DNA of 64,000 nucleotides from Pseudomonas abietaniphila (GCF_039697315.1 NZ_CP155619.1:6262001-6326000); one strand, 5' to 3'. Positions 1 through 9,314 are shown, counted from the stretch's first letter. Numbers and translations: made by a program. The notes: generated by a model not told the origin, from the letters alone.

Positions 1-1
1 T

Positions 2-451
2 CGCTTTGGCAGCGGGCTTTGGCCGGGTTACCACAGCGAGCCGCTTATTTCCGGGGACGTGACGGCGTGGTGCAGTCCGGCCTTTCTGGCGCGTCACGGC
101 AGTATTGATACGCCGCAGGCATTGATCGATCTGCCATTGCTGCATGACGAGGAACGCGGTACGTGGGGGCAATGGTTGCAAGCTGCCGGAATCAGGCACC
201 CGGCAGCGCTGCAAGGCCTGTTGTTCGAGGATGGCCAGCTCGCGCTGACCGCTGCACTTAATGGGCTGGGTTGCGCATTGCTGCGCGAGCCCTTGATCGC
301 GCCGCTGCGTGATCGGGGGGAGCTGCTCAAGCTGTTTGACCAGACCCTCGACGACGGTCGCGCCTATTACCTGTGCCGCCGCGCTGATGGCGAGTTGTCC
401 CGCGAAGGGTTGAATCTGTACAGCTGGCTCAAACGCGTGCTGCTGGCGTGA
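2..451 (+). CDS. LysR-family regulator, C-terminal part (cut by window edge)
   Basis: The open frame runs in from the left window edge and ends at 451, so the N-terminal helix-turn-helix lies outside. What is visible is the second half of a LysR effector-binding domain of the GcvA type: the phrases RFGSGLWPGY, CSPAFLARHG and LLREPLIAPL are characteristic of that subgroup. It would be a DNA-binding activator or repressor sensing a small ligand. It converges on the oxidoreductase gene at 535-2619, so that gene is not obviously its divergent target. The family call is firm; the target and ligand are unknown. Confidence 0.8.
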   Translation, partial: RFGSGLWPGYHSEPLISGDVTAWCSPAFLARHGSIDTPQALIDLPLLHDEERGTWGQWLQAAGIRHPAALQGLLFEDGQLALTAALNGLGCALLREPLIAPLRDRGELLKLFDQTLDDGRAYYLCRRADGELSREGLNLYSWLKRVLLA

Positions 452-534
452 GGCCGACAGCAACGCGCTATTTTCAAACCCTCGTGCTCATCAATGTGTT
501 TGGGCAGCAGGCGGTTTGTGTCATGGACCGTGCG

Positions 535-2619
535 TCATAGCTCCAGATGCAGCGGCTCAGTCCCGGCAGCAGGAAAGGCACAGCAAATCAGTGCTTCACC
601 GGCGGGAATCGGAAACTCCGGCGGCTGAGCGTAGGTCACCGCGCCCTGCAGAATGTTGGTGCGACAGGTGCCGCAAGAACCCCCACGGCAGCCGAAGGGT
701 GGCGCCAGGTCGCGTTGTTCGGCCAGCTCCAGCAGCGAGCCTCCGCCTGGGTTCCAGCGGGCCTCCTTGGTCGAGGCCATGAACATCACCGGCACTGACT
801 CGCTGGAGATCGGCGCAAGTTCCACCACGGGTGCGGCGTTGCTCGCAGAGCGTTGCAGACTGGACGGACCGAACGCTTCGGCATGGATGCGCGAGTCGTT
901 GATATCCAGTGCCCGCAGGCCGTCATACATCTGTTGCATGAAGCCTTGCGGGCCGCACAGATAAAAGTCGTAATCACCGAACGGCAAGAGCTCTTGCAGC
1001 AGGCTGACGTTCAAGCGGCCCTCTCGCTCGTAATCCACACCCTGTTCGGCACCGGTGACGTTACTCAAGGCCCGCACGTAGCGCAGCTTGCCTTCCGAGG
1101 CGGCGGCGAGCGCCGAGAATTCTGCCTGAAAGGCAAGCTGCGCCTTGTTGGACGCGGACTGAAACACCCACGTAGGTCGGAGATACCGGGTGCGCTGCCC
1201 CTCGTGAACCAGGTGCCGCGCCATGGCCAGTGCCGGCGTCACACCGACGCCCGCCGCGAGGAGCACCACTGAGCGGCGGACCGCAGCGTCGACGGTAAAG
1301 ATCCCCGCCGGGGCGCGAGCCTCGATCAGATCGCCGACCTGCAGGTTGTCGTGCAGGTGCGTGGAGACAACGCCTTCACGTTTCACGCTGATGCGCAGCA
1401 CATCGTCTGTCGGCGCGCTGGACAGCGTGTAGGTACGCACCAGTGGCTTGTCTTGTCCGGCAAGGGGGACACGAATCGGCAGATGCTGCCCGGCCAGGCG
1501 GGTCGGCACACCCACGCCGTCATCGGGCAGCAGGTGGAATGAACGGATGGTTTCGCTCTCCTGAACAATGTCGATGACCCGGTAGGGACGCCAGCTCTGT
1601 TGCAGGGCGGCTGCCTTCAGCCGCCTGTCCATGTCTTCCCAACTGCCCGTCATCAGCACGTTGGGCGATGTGCCGTTTTCCATGTCGACCCAACGCAACG
1701 GCAACCCGCCGGGACGGCGAATCACACGCTCGGGGAAAAAACGCCACATGCGTTCGGCGCCGATGAAAGCCAGGGTCTCAGCGGAATCGAGAATGACCTC
1801 GATGCGCCCGGTCATCTGCAGCAAGTCGCCAGTGCGCATGTCGACAAACACCAGGCCAGCGCGCGGGTTGATCAACAGGTTGCCGAGGGTGTTGAAGAAC
1901 AGATTGCCATTGAAGTCCGGCACGGTCAGCGCGCCGTTTTCGTCCACCTTTACGAAGCCAGGCTTGCCGCCGCGATGGGAGACATCGACCTGGCACTGTC
2001 CGTCACGCATGACGTAGGAGGCGACGTAGAAAGAATCCGCGGCGGTTATCGTGGCGATGTCGTGTTCGTTCAGAGCGTCGGACTGGCTGACCTCGCCCGG
2101 CGGCGTGTCGTCGAAGGCGTAGCGACGAAGGTGAATATACCGCGGGCAATTGCCGTAGGACTGCGTCGGGTCGATCTCGAAGGCGGCGTCACTGCGGCGG
2201 CGTACGAAGCCATTGAGCCGGTTACGACGCCGGGTGTGCAGTTCCATGCCGAGCATGCCGATACCGTCGCCGTCCTCCATGCCCGCATCCGCGGGGTCCG
2301 CCGGTTCCCGAGGCAGATCGAGGACCAGCCGCCGTGGATCGGGCGAATGCATGAAACCCGGTTGTCCGGCACGCAGCGTAGCCCAGGGGTTGCCCTGCGG
2401 GTCGACGCTGCCCAGCACCACGAAAGGCAACTGGGCGTAAAACTCCCGATGCTGATCAGGCAGCCAGTCTCGGGCCATCTGCAGCTGACCGGGTTTGACC
2501 ATTCGCTCGATTGCGCCGACGCTGTGCTGCAGACGCAACTCGCCCTCGTGCCAGGGCGACGTTTTGCTCTCTTCCGTGGGTGTGTGCATGGCGGCCATCT
2601 CGGCGAGGGAATGCGCCAT
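535..2619 (-). CDS. Fused PNPOx-like / FNR-type reductase / 2Fe-2S ferredoxin protein
   Basis: A 694-residue three-part redox protein. Residues about 40-320 resemble pyridoxamine-phosphate-oxidase-type FMN-binding folds. Residues about 340-590 form a ferredoxin-NADP reductase unit, with the FAD-binding phrase RTYTLSSAP and the nucleotide-binding stretch LLAAGVGVTPALAMARHL. The last 90 residues are a plant-type 2Fe-2S ferredoxin with the ligand pattern CRGGSCGTC followed by a distal Cys in LICCAF. Electrons would flow NAD(P)H to flavin to Fe-S. The FMN-like front domain may bind the acceptor or a second flavin. A strong AGGAGG abuts the first ATG at 2619, so the real start could be the internal ATG about 24 bases downstream. 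The physiological substrate is unknown. Confidence 0.85.
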   Translation of the reverse strand: MAHSLAEMAAMHTPTEESKTSPWHEGELRLQHSVGAIERMVKPGQLQMARDWLPDQHREFYAQLPFVVLGSVDPQGNPWATLRAGQPGFMHSPDPRRLVLDLPREPADPADAGMEDGDGIGMLGMELHTRRRNRLNGFVRRRSDAAFEIDPTQSYGNCPRYIHLRRYAFDDTPPGEVSQSDALNEHDIATITAADSFYVASYVMRDGQCQVDVSHRGGKPGFVKVDENGALTVPDFNGNLFFNTLGNLLINPRAGLVFVDMRTGDLLQMTGRIEVILDSAETLAFIGAERMWRFFPERVIRRPGGLPLRWVDMENGTSPNVLMTGSWEDMDRRLKAAALQQSWRPYRVIDIVQESETIRSFHLLPDDGVGVPTRLAGQHLPIRVPLAGQDKPLVRTYTLSSAPTDDVLRISVKREGVVSTHLHDNLQVGDLIEARAPAGIFTVDAAVRRSVVLLAAGVGVTPALAMARHLVHEGQRTRYLRPTWVFQSASNKAQLAFQAEFSALAAASEGKLRYVRALSNVTGAEQGVDYEREGRLNVSLLQELLPFGDYDFYLCGPQGFMQQMYDGLRALDINDSRIHAEAFGPSSLQRSASNAAPVVELAPISSESVPVMFMASTKEARWNPGGGSLLELAEQRDLAPPFGCRGGSCGTCRTNILQGAVTYAQPPEFPIPAGEALICCAFPAAGTEPLHLEL

Positions 2620-2951
2620 CCTCCTGCAAAGGTCTGCAATGCAGAATATCTCTCTGACTTAATTCTGCATTTCACGGTGCGAAATGATCATTCGGAGAGC
2701 GATGACAAGCGCCAACGTTCAACACAACCCGAATGATGTTCCGGTGAGGATCGACATGGCGCAGGCCATGTTGGAGGGGTTGCCAGCCAGGTCTCCCTAT
2801 TGCTGCGGATGAAATGCTGGATTGTAAACGCTGGTAATTCCGCAGTGAGTGCAGGGAGCCGACACTGGCGCCATCGACAGCAATCCCTTAAACCGCACGG
2901 TGTAGTCGCACCAAATCTGCCTTCGCCACGTGCTCTTATTCGGAGAACTTC
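2620..2951. promoter_or_regulatory. Divergent promoter region with a 7-bp perfect dyad
   Basis: The 332-bp gap separates the divergent oxidoreductase and TSUP permease genes. It contains the palindrome ACATGGC-GCAG-GCCATGT at 2754-2771, which could be an operator or a small hairpin. A segment near 2799-2862 resembles a segment at 26120-26200 (shared ATTGCTGCGGATGA and CAGTGAG-GCAGG-AGC words). No ORF here is convincing. Confidence 0.4.
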
Positions 2952-3734
2952 ATGGAATTCTTGCTCTATCTTGCCCTGGGCGCATGCGCCGGTGTGCTCG
3001 CCGGCCTGTTCGGCGTCGGCGGCGGCCTCATCATTGTCCCGGTGCTTGTTTTCAGTTTCACGGTGCAAGGTTTCGACAGTTCGGTATTGACCCATCTGGC
3101 GGTAGGCACCTCACTGGCAACCATCATCTTCACCACCATTCTGTCGGTACGCGCGCATCATCGTGCAGGCGCCGTGCAGTGGAACGTATTTGGCTGGATG
3201 ACCATTGGCATTCTGATTGGCGCGGTGCTGGGTTCTTTCACCGCCAGCCGCATTGCAGGCCCCAATCTTCAGAAAATCATTGGTGTGTTCGCCATTGTGA
3301 TGGCGATCAAAATGGCGCTGGATCTCAAGCCCAAAGTCGTCCGCGGAATTCCAGGTAAAAGCGCGTTGGCCGGTGCCGGCATCCTGATCGGTTGGGCGTC
3401 GGCCATCTTTGGAATTGGAGGGGGCTCTTTGACCGTGCCGTTTCTGACATGGCGCAGCCTCACAATGCAGCAGGCCGTGGCGACCTCGGCCGCCTGCGGG
3501 TTTCCGACGGCAATCGTGGGGACGATCAGTTTCATGTTGCTGGGCCGGCATGATCCATTATTGCCGGAGCACAGCCTGGGATTTGTGTACCTGCCTGCGC
3601 TGATCGGCATTGCGCTGACCAGCATGTTCTTCGCGCAATTCGGCGCGAAACTGGCACACCGTCTGTCACCCAAAATGCTAAAGCGATTGTTCGCCTTGAT
3701 GCTGGTCGTCGTGGGGATCAGTTTTCTTGCATGA
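2952..3734 (+). CDS. TSUP (TauE/SafE) family membrane permease
   Basis: A 260-residue polytopic inner-membrane protein with about eight hydrophobic helices. It carries the duplicated family signature: GLFGVGGGLIIVPVL near residue 20 and IFGIGGGSLTVPFL near residue 150. Members export sulfite or sulfoacetate or move other organic or sulfur anions. Length and glycine motifs are normal. The start at ATG 2952 is preceded by GGAGAACTTC. The neighbouring redox gene is divergent, so a shared sulfur role is possible but not shown. Confidence 0.88.
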   Translation: MEFLLYLALGACAGVLAGLFGVGGGLIIVPVLVFSFTVQGFDSSVLTHLAVGTSLATIIFTTILSVRAHHRAGAVQWNVFGWMTIGILIGAVLGSFTASRIAGPNLQKIIGVFAIVMAIKMALDLKPKVVRGIPGKSALAGAGILIGWASAIFGIGGGSLTVPFLTWRSLTMQQAVATSAACGFPTAIVGTISFMLLGRHDPLLPEHSLGFVYLPALIGIALTSMFFAQFGAKLAHRLSPKMLKRLFALMLVVVGISFLA

Positions 3735-3795
3735 ACTGACCTGTCCAATGCCTGCCTTGTCTGTTGCCCGACAGTCCAGGCGGCTTGCGCAGGTA

Positions 3796-4716
3796 TCAGT
3801 CTGCCCTGAACTTGTCTCTGATTGTCTGGTGGAAATGCTCCACTAAAAAGTCGACAAAAACGCGGGTCTTGGCAGGCAAGGCTTTGCGCGCAGGAAAATA
3901 GACGGACACCGGACCCAGGTCCACGTACCAATCCGGCAATAATCGCGTCAACTCTCCGTTTTGCAGCCATGGCCAGGCGCGATCCACTGGCACCAGCGCC
4001 ACGCCGTACCCCATTCGGGCGCAACTGCACAGCGCCTCTGGATCGTTCATGATCGCCGCCGGTTCGAGATTCAAATCGAACGTCTCCCCAGCGCGATTAC
4101 GCAGGGTCCAGGAGCGCAGCCTGCCGGTGTCCGTCGATCGCATGACAACACCAGGCTGCCCCTGTAAATCTGCAGGTGTCAAAGGCAGCGGCCGACCCTT
4201 CAGCCATTCCGGTGAAGCGACTGCCACAAGGTGGAGTTTGGCGATCTCCCGCGCGACAACCCCCGGGGACAGCTCCATGCCTCCGCCAATGGCGACGTCG
4301 AACCCATCACCGATCAAGTCAACCCGGCGGATTTCCAGTTGCCAATCCGGTATCACGGCGGGGTAGCGTTGCTTGAAGAGTTTAAGCATGGGAAGGAGAT
4401 GATCGTATGCCAGGGAAGGTGCCACGTTCACACGTAAGCGACCTGCAGGAACGTCGCGAGCGGCGCCCAGCTGAGCGATCGCGCCCTGAATAGTTTCCAG
4501 ACTGCCGGCGACCTGGGAATAGAACGCCTCACCTGCTTCCGTCAGGGTGAGGCTCCGCGTGTTCCGATGGAATAGACGGGTTTCCAGTCTGGTCTCCAGT
4601 CGGGCGACATTTTTGCTGACGGCTGCGGCGGAGACGCCCATCTGGCGCGCCGCTTCGGAAAAGCTGCCGACTTCTGCAGCGCGAACGAATGACTCGAGAC
4701 TCCCCAAGGTTTCCAT
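3796..4716 (-). CDS. LysR-family transcriptional regulator
   Basis: A complete LysR protein of about 306 residues: winged helix-turn-helix in residues 1-60 (SFSEAARQMGVSAAAVSKNV, RLFHRNTRSL), then a two-lobed effector domain. The sequence is of the CrgA/DmlR-like subgroup. I chose ATG 4716, which has GGAG seven bases upstream, over an upstream TTG. It is divergent from the NmrA-like SDR gene at 4826 across about 110 bp, the classic LysR arrangement, so that gene is the likely target. Confidence 0.88.
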   Translation of the reverse strand: METLGSLESFVRAAEVGSFSEAARQMGVSAAAVSKNVARLETRLETRLFHRNTRSLTLTEAGEAFYSQVAGSLETIQGAIAQLGAARDVPAGRLRVNVAPSLAYDHLLPMLKLFKQRYPAVIPDWQLEIRRVDLIGDGFDVAIGGGMELSPGVVAREIAKLHLVAVASPEWLKGRPLPLTPADLQGQPGVVMRSTDTGRLRSWTLRNRAGETFDLNLEPAAIMNDPEALCSCARMGYGVALVPVDRAWPWLQNGELTRLLPDWYVDLGPVSVYFPARKALPAKTRVFVDFLVEHFHQTIRDKFRAD

Positions 4717-4825
4717 GAGGTGCTCCAACGTTTGGTTGAAGCTGATTCTACCTGTTGAGGACTAATTCATCCCCGGGATTGCCTTCATAGTCCGCCTGTA
4801 TTTCCTAACCACACAGGCGAATGAG

Positions 4826-5695
4826 ATGAAAAAAATGCTGGTCACTGGCGCTACGGGTCGCCTTGGCAGTGCAATTCTAGAGTGTCTGCTGCAACGCTGC
4901 GCGCCAGCCAATATCGTGGCGCTTGCTCGAGACCACGATAAGGCACAGGTGTTGGTCTCGAAGGGCATCGAGGTCCGTTACGGCGACTACAGCGATTACG
5001 ACACCCTCGTGAGCGCTTTTGAAGGTGTAGACAGAATCTATATGGTGTCGGCAGTGGCGTTCACGGACCGGACGGCCCAGCACAAGAATGTCATTGACGC
5101 TGCGCGTTTCGCTGGCGTTCGTCACGTGATCTATACCAGCATCCAGCGCACCAGTGATCATCTCTGTCCTATTGACGGCGTCACCGACAGCGACATTGCG
5201 ACGGAAAGCATGCTGGAAAACTCAGGTATGTCGTTCACCATCGTCAGGCACCCTTTGTACGCCAACGATCTGCCCATGTTCATCGGCGCGCAGGCGGCAC
5301 ACGAAGGATTTTCTTGCCCTGCCGGTGACGGCCGGATCGCCCTGGCCTGTTACCAGGAACTTGCAGAAGCCGGTGCGATTCTGTTGAGCCAGGATTGCGA
5401 TGAAAATCGTCGGTATTTGCTCAACAGCGGACAGACCTGGTCATTCAGCGACATCGCTGACGCACTGTCAGGCCTGACGGGGAAGCCGATTGCATATGAG
5501 CCCATTTCCTCTCCCGCTTTCATACTTGCGCGTGAAAGTGAAGGCTGGCCTGCACACGTCGCTCTGTTTCTGAGTGGTTGGTACGCGGCGATCAAAGCAG
5601 GCGCATTTGAAGAGACCGGTACTGCACTTGAAGCACTCTTGGGGCGTAAACCAAAGCAACTTGAGTCGCTGCTCAAAGATGCCTTTGGCCTTTAG
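4826..5695 (+). CDS. NmrA/QorB-like NAD(P)H-binding SDR (atypical short-chain reductase)
   Basis: A 289-residue atypical SDR. The nucleotide-binding glycine motif is at the N-terminus (VTGATGRLGSAIL, residues 5-17). Further features are YGDYSDYDTL and the FEGVDRIYMVSA strand, as in quinone oxidoreductase 2 and NmrA-like proteins. The catalytic Tyr-x-x-x-Lys of classical SDRs is not evident, which fits this subgroup. It may reduce quinones or act as a redox sensor. It is divergent from the LysR gene at 3796-4716 and probably controlled by it. Confidence 0.83.
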   Translation: MKKMLVTGATGRLGSAILECLLQRCAPANIVALARDHDKAQVLVSKGIEVRYGDYSDYDTLVSAFEGVDRIYMVSAVAFTDRTAQHKNVIDAARFAGVRHVIYTSIQRTSDHLCPIDGVTDSDIATESMLENSGMSFTIVRHPLYANDLPMFIGAQAAHEGFSCPAGDGRIALACYQELAEAGAILLSQDCDENRRYLLNSGQTWSFSDIADALSGLTGKPIAYEPISSPAFILARESEGWPAHVALFLSGWYAAIKAGAFEETGTALEALLGRKPKQLESLLKDAFGL

Positions 5696-5811
5696 CGCCT
5701 GCCTATGCTGCCGGACCCGACACCTGATGGAGGAGGGGCACGAGCGTCCCGAGTGATGAAGCGAACGCCCGCTGCTGGCCTGTTGAGCAGGCGAAACGCC
5801 GAGTAGAGTCT

Positions 5812-7116
5812 TCAACCCCGTTCTTTCATGGGCAGACGCTTGATCGAATAGGCGCGTTTTTCATCTTCGGAGTTGTAATACACGTTCTGTGTCGTGCTGA
5901 GGCTGTTGTGTCGCAGGTCGACCTGCAGGTCCTTCATGTCCCGGTGGGGAGCGTCGAACGTGGCCGAGGTATGCCGTAGCCAATGCAGTGAGGCCGCGCG
6001 CAGGCGAGCGACGTCTTCATCGGACCAGCCTTCGGCCTGCATACGCTCCAGCGCGCGATCAAAGACCTCCTGGAGCAACAGCCGAATATGCCGGTCCGAC
6101 AAGCCTGCACGGCCGCGCCGTGTAGCAATCAGCGGCGTGGTTTCGCGAAAGCCGGGGAGTGGTGATAAGCCTTGGTGCACGCGCCAGCGCTTGAGGTAGT
6201 TTTCGATGTAGTCGTCGCGCACGCTGATTTTGCCGGCCTTGTTGCCTTTTCCGACCACGTGATACCACCAGTTTCCGGCGCCATCCTGACGCAGATCGCC
6301 CATGCAGGGTGTCCAGTTGTCTCGCCCGACCAGGTCTGAAACGCGCAGGTACATCGCAAAAATCGTCGCCACGATGAACAGCGTACGCTCGTATTTATCA
6401 TCCTGAGCCGCCATCTGCTCCGCCGTTTCCAGCACGAAATCCCACTGAAGTGAGGTCAGAATGCGGGTGTCTTGATCACCGGTCGTGCGCTGCTTGTATT
6501 TGCTCTTCTGCTTAACGGCCCGGAACGGGTTGTGCTCGCAGAAGCCTTCATCGATTGCATGCTGAAAAAAGCTGCCGCAGACCGCAAAAATCTGCGCAAT
6601 CGAGCCTTGTGCCGGCTTGTAATGCTCCTGGAGAAGAGGGCGATTTTCCTCCGTGGCGCGTTTGCGTTCTTCCTTGGAAGCCGACTGACTGAAGGGCTTC
6701 CAGCACTCGTTCAGAACAAAGGTATCGGTGGCGAGTTTCTTGCGCGCACCGAGTCTCACAAACCGGGATTTGACCACAGGCCCAATCCAGGTGGGGTCCG
6801 GCGCCAGACAGAACTCAAGAAACGCTTCGGCATGGGTACGGCGCATCTCCAGCAGCGGGACATTGGCTTTGGTAAGTGTCCAGAGCAACAGCCGTTCGAC
6901 GTGGGTGCGATAGGAATTGAAGGTAGATTCGTTGCCTGCGTAGGATTTCAAGAAGCTGCGAACCGCGCGATACCCCTCAATAGCCTGTACTTCGGCGGGA
7001 AACGCCATCAGATAGTCAGTGACGGCTGGCAACTCCTGCTTGAGCGAGCTGAAGTTGAGCTCACCAAAGCGCGCATAGGTTTCAAAAAGGGGATGAGGTG
7101 TGGAAGGCGCTGGCAT
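5812..7116 (-). CDS. Tyrosine recombinase (phage-integrase family)
   Basis: A 434-residue site-specific recombinase with a SAM-like N-terminal arm-binding domain and a C-terminal catalytic domain. Catalytic residues are visible: Arg in MYLRVSDL, His-x-x-Arg in LHWLRHTSAT, His in LRHNSLSTTQ, and the nucleophile Tyr in NVYYN. A longer form starting at ATG 7185 (457 residues) is possible. I preferred 7116 because the longer form's first codons lie inside the inverted-repeat site at 7177-7220. Neither start has a strong ribosome-binding site. It is the likely enzyme acting at that neighbouring site, which recurs at 25634-25677. It may be an island integrase or a solitary relic. Confidence 0.88.
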   Translation of the reverse strand: MPAPSTPHPLFETYARFGELNFSSLKQELPAVTDYLMAFPAEVQAIEGYRAVRSFLKSYAGNESTFNSYRTHVERLLLWTLTKANVPLLEMRRTHAEAFLEFCLAPDPTWIGPVVKSRFVRLGARKKLATDTFVLNECWKPFSQSASKEERKRATEENRPLLQEHYKPAQGSIAQIFAVCGSFFQHAIDEGFCEHNPFRAVKQKSKYKQRTTGDQDTRILTSLQWDFVLETAEQMAAQDDKYERTLFIVATIFAMYLRVSDLVGRDNWTPCMGDLRQDGAGNWWYHVVGKGNKAGKISVRDDYIENYLKRWRVHQGLSPLPGFRETTPLIATRRGRAGLSDRHIRLLLQEVFDRALERMQAEGWSDEDVARLRAASLHWLRHTSATFDAPHRDMKDLQVDLRHNSLSTTQNVYYNSEDEKRAYSIKRLPMKERG

Positions 7117-7176
7117 GGGGATCGCTTGGCGGGGCAATGGCGGAATGCCGAGTATGATCCGTTGCAAGGCATGGAG

Positions 7177-7220
7177 ATGCAACATCCGGGGTTGATTGTT
7201 ATCGGATATTGCATCTGTTG
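7177..7220. repeat. Putative recombination (att-like) site A
   Basis: An imperfect dyad, ATGCAACATCC then 16 bases then GGATATTGCAT, followed by CTGTTG. It lies just upstream of the tyrosine recombinase. The right part (TTATCGGATATTGCAT plus TGTTG) recurs at 25656-25677 with one mismatch in 22 bases. The left arm is also partly conserved there at exactly the same spacing. This is consistent with a recombinase core site. Function is inferred from position and repetition only. Confidence 0.5.
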
Positions 7221-7260
7221 AAGAATATGCCTGATCTGCCGTTTAAATCCCGGACCTGGC

Positions 7261-7512
7261 TCAAGCCAGCATCGACATCAACCCGCCTTGACGATCCAGT
7301 TTTGCCAGGTCGTCGAAGCCGCCGATGTAGGCGTTCTCGATGAAAATCTGCGGGACGGTCCGTCGTCCACTGCGTTTGATCATTTCTTCACGTTTGGCCG
7401 GTTGGGTCTGAACGTTGATCTCTTTCATCGAGATGCCTTTACTGGCCAGCAGCGACTTCGCACTGCGGCAGTAGGGACAGGTTTCGGTGGTATACAGCGT
7501 GACAGTCTTCAT
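7261..7512 (-). CDS. grxC: Glutaredoxin 3 type (GrxC)
   Basis: An 83-residue glutaredoxin. The CPYC active site is at residues 12-15, the TVPQIFI cis-proline loop is near residue 53 and the GGFDDL glutathione-binding segment follows. It reduces disulfides using glutathione. Housekeeping grxC usually sits next to secB; here it neighbours an AhpD-like gene on the same strand (25-bp gap). It is therefore probably a second, stress-associated copy, possibly giving electrons to that protein. Confidence 0.88.
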   Translation of the reverse strand: MKTVTLYTTETCPYCRSAKSLLASKGISMKEINVQTQPAKREEMIKRSGRRTVPQIFIENAYIGGFDDLAKLDRQGGLMSMLA

Positions 7513-7537
7513 GCTCGGTCCCCTGGGTGTAACGTGC

Positions 7538-8056
7538 TCAAGCGTCGATCGCCGGGAAGTCGATATCCGTCAGCGCGACGTTGTTCAGGTAGTTGGTCAG
7601 TGTCTGAGAGGCGACGTGGGCAATCACTTCGATGATTTTGGCGTCGTCGATGCCGGCCGCGCGGGCCACTGCGATCTGTTCGCTGCTCAGATGACCGCGG
7701 GTTTCAGTGATCTGCCGAGCGAGGAGGGCATAGTTGTCGAGTTTTCCTTCACGGGCGCTAAGGATTTCCTGCTGGCTGAACCCGCTTTTGCCTGCGAACA
7801 ATGTGTGGGCGGCCAGGCAGTAGTCGCAACCGTTAACCTGAGAGGTGGCGAGGGAGATCGATTCTTTTTCCTGGGCGCTCAGGGACGTTTTGCCCAGTGC
7901 GGCGGAGCTTTGTACGTAATGGCTTAGAACGACAGGAGCGTGAGCCAGAACACGGAACACGTTGGGCAGGAAACCGATTTTCTTTTGCACGCCTTCCAGC
8001 AGCGGACGAGTGACATCGGTGGCGTTTTCAAGGCTTACAGAGCTAATGCGGGTCAT
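7538..8056 (-). CDS. AhpD-like carboxymuconolactone decarboxylase family protein
   Basis: A 172-residue all-helical protein with the alkylhydroperoxidase D signature: CDYC at residues 77-80 followed by LAAH. These Cys residues act as a peroxidase or disulfide couple in AhpD. It probably forms an operon with the glutaredoxin directly downstream. A divergent AraC-type gene begins at 8188; the 131-bp gap should hold both promoters. The role is likely oxidative or electrophile stress; the substrate is unknown. Confidence 0.86.
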   Translation of the reverse strand: MTRISSVSLENATDVTRPLLEGVQKKIGFLPNVFRVLAHAPVVLSHYVQSSAALGKTSLSAQEKESISLATSQVNGCDYCLAAHTLFAGKSGFSQQEILSAREGKLDNYALLARQITETRGHLSSEQIAVARAAGIDDAKIIEVIAHVASQTLTNYLNNVALTDIDFPAIDA

Positions 8057-8187
8057 GATGTTTCTCCAGACATTCAGCGCGGCATGCGCTGGGTATGGAG
8101 TTCATGCTATAGGCCGTCGCTGGTTGTCTGGATGCAAATAAGCGGTAATATGCGACTGATCGTCCAAAGTCAGTGCGAGGGTTATTG

Positions 8188-9000
8188 ATGGATCGTCTGT
8201 CTACTTTGCTGGCCCGTTTCGGTGTCAATGCCGGAACCTTTTACAGCGGTGCGTTCTGCGGTATCTCGGCCTTCGACGGGGATCAGACCTGTGGCCATCT
8301 TCATCTGGTGCAGTCAGGCGAAGTCCTGTTGAAACTGGCCGATGAGCGCGAGATCGCTATTACTGAGCCGACGCTGATTTTCTTTCCTCGGCCGTACCGC
8401 CATCGCTTATTCGCCAAAGAGGGATCGGGGGCCCAGTTGGTGTGTGCATCGCTGGACTTCGCTGGCGGCTCGGGGAACGCGCTGGCAAGGGCGTTACCGG
8501 ATCATCTGATACTCAAGCTGAACGAAATTCCGACCATGGCAAGCACCCTGGACTGGCTGTTCGCCGAGGCGTTCGATGACGTTTGTGGTCGGGACGCGGT
8601 GATGGACCGTTTGTTCGAGCTGTTGGTCATTCTGTTGTTGCGACACATCCTGAGCAGTGGTGATCAGCAACCGGGGATGATGGCCGGCCTGGCCGATGCG
8701 CGTCTCTCTAAGCCCTTGAGCCTCATGCACGACGCGCCGGGCAAAGCCTGGACGGTGGCTGAACTGTCGGTGGCTGCCAATATGTCGCGCGCCAGCTTTG
8801 CCGAGCATTTTAAGCGCGTGGTGGGGCAGGCGCCAGCCGACTATCTCGTGAGCTGGCGCGTCAGCCTGGCGCAGAAGCTGCTGCGTGAGGGCAAGCCCAT
8901 CGCGCTCATAGCCGAGGAGGTGGGTTATGAAAGTCCTTCAGCGCTGGCCCGAGCATTTCGCCGCAAAACCGGTGTCAGCCCTCGGGAGTGGCGGGGATGA
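8188..9000 (+). CDS. AraC-family transcriptional regulator
   Basis: About 270 residues: an N-terminal cupin-like ligand domain (CGHLHLVQSGEVLLKL, FFPRPYRH) and a C-terminal double helix-turn-helix (WTVAELSVAANMSRASFAEHF, then IALIAEEVGYESPSALARAF and KKTG-like RRKTGVSPREW). This matches the cupin_6 AraC subgroup. ATG 8188 with GCGAGG upstream is preferred to GTG 8173. It is divergent from the AhpD/glutaredoxin pair, its probable target. Confidence 0.88.
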   Translation: MDRLSTLLARFGVNAGTFYSGAFCGISAFDGDQTCGHLHLVQSGEVLLKLADEREIAITEPTLIFFPRPYRHRLFAKEGSGAQLVCASLDFAGGSGNALARALPDHLILKLNEIPTMASTLDWLFAEAFDDVCGRDAVMDRLFELLVILLLRHILSSGDQQPGMMAGLADARLSKPLSLMHDAPGKAWTVAELSVAANMSRASFAEHFKRVVGQAPADYLVSWRVSLAQKLLREGKPIALIAEEVGYESPSALARAFRRKTGVSPREWRG

Positions 9001-9314
9001 AGCCTGATGCTCATTGACGCGCTCAGAGGAACGTATAGCTGTAGTTGAAAATCAGCCGTGTCTGGTCGGTGTCGACCAATCCGGATCCGTCCGTGCGACT
9101 GATTTCGAGAGGGCAGGTCAGTTGATCACTTTGCCGTTGCCGCCCATTTGATCAGGGGCGGATGCCGCTAAGAACCGACACAAAACACACCGCGGTATTT
9201 CAATTGATGAAAGAGTGGATTCCGTTTTCTGGTCGTTCTCCCCAGTGATTTTAAAGCGGAAGATGGCCTCACTTGATCAGCGAAATCCATTCAAAACTGC
9301 AGAGGCTCATGCCG
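9001..9314. other. Gene-poor spacer with porin debris
   Basis: A spacer of about 310 bp between the AraC and DJ-1/PfpI genes. The only coding trace is the minus-strand porin-like tail described at 9023-9121; the rest shows no clear signal. Confidence 0.4.
9023..9121 (-). pseudogene. C-terminal remnant of an outer-membrane porin (OprD-like)
   Basis: A minus-strand frame ends at the TGA at 9023-9025 and reads LEISRTDGSGLVDTDQTRL then IFNYSYTFL. This is the look of the last two beta-strands of an OprD-family porin, with the expected hydrophobic C-terminal residue. Nothing upstream continues the protein, so only about 33 codons survive. Recognition is by pattern alone and moderately uncertain. 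Confidence 0.4.

Noticed and set aside
1600..2736. Long plus-strand ORF (378 codons) opposite the fused oxidoreductase
   Set aside because: It is antisense to a gene with clear domains and shows no family features; G/C-rich shadow.
6472..7221. Plus-strand ORF of 249 codons opposite the tyrosine recombinase
   Set aside because: Shadow frame of the recombinase; no recognisable domain or start site.
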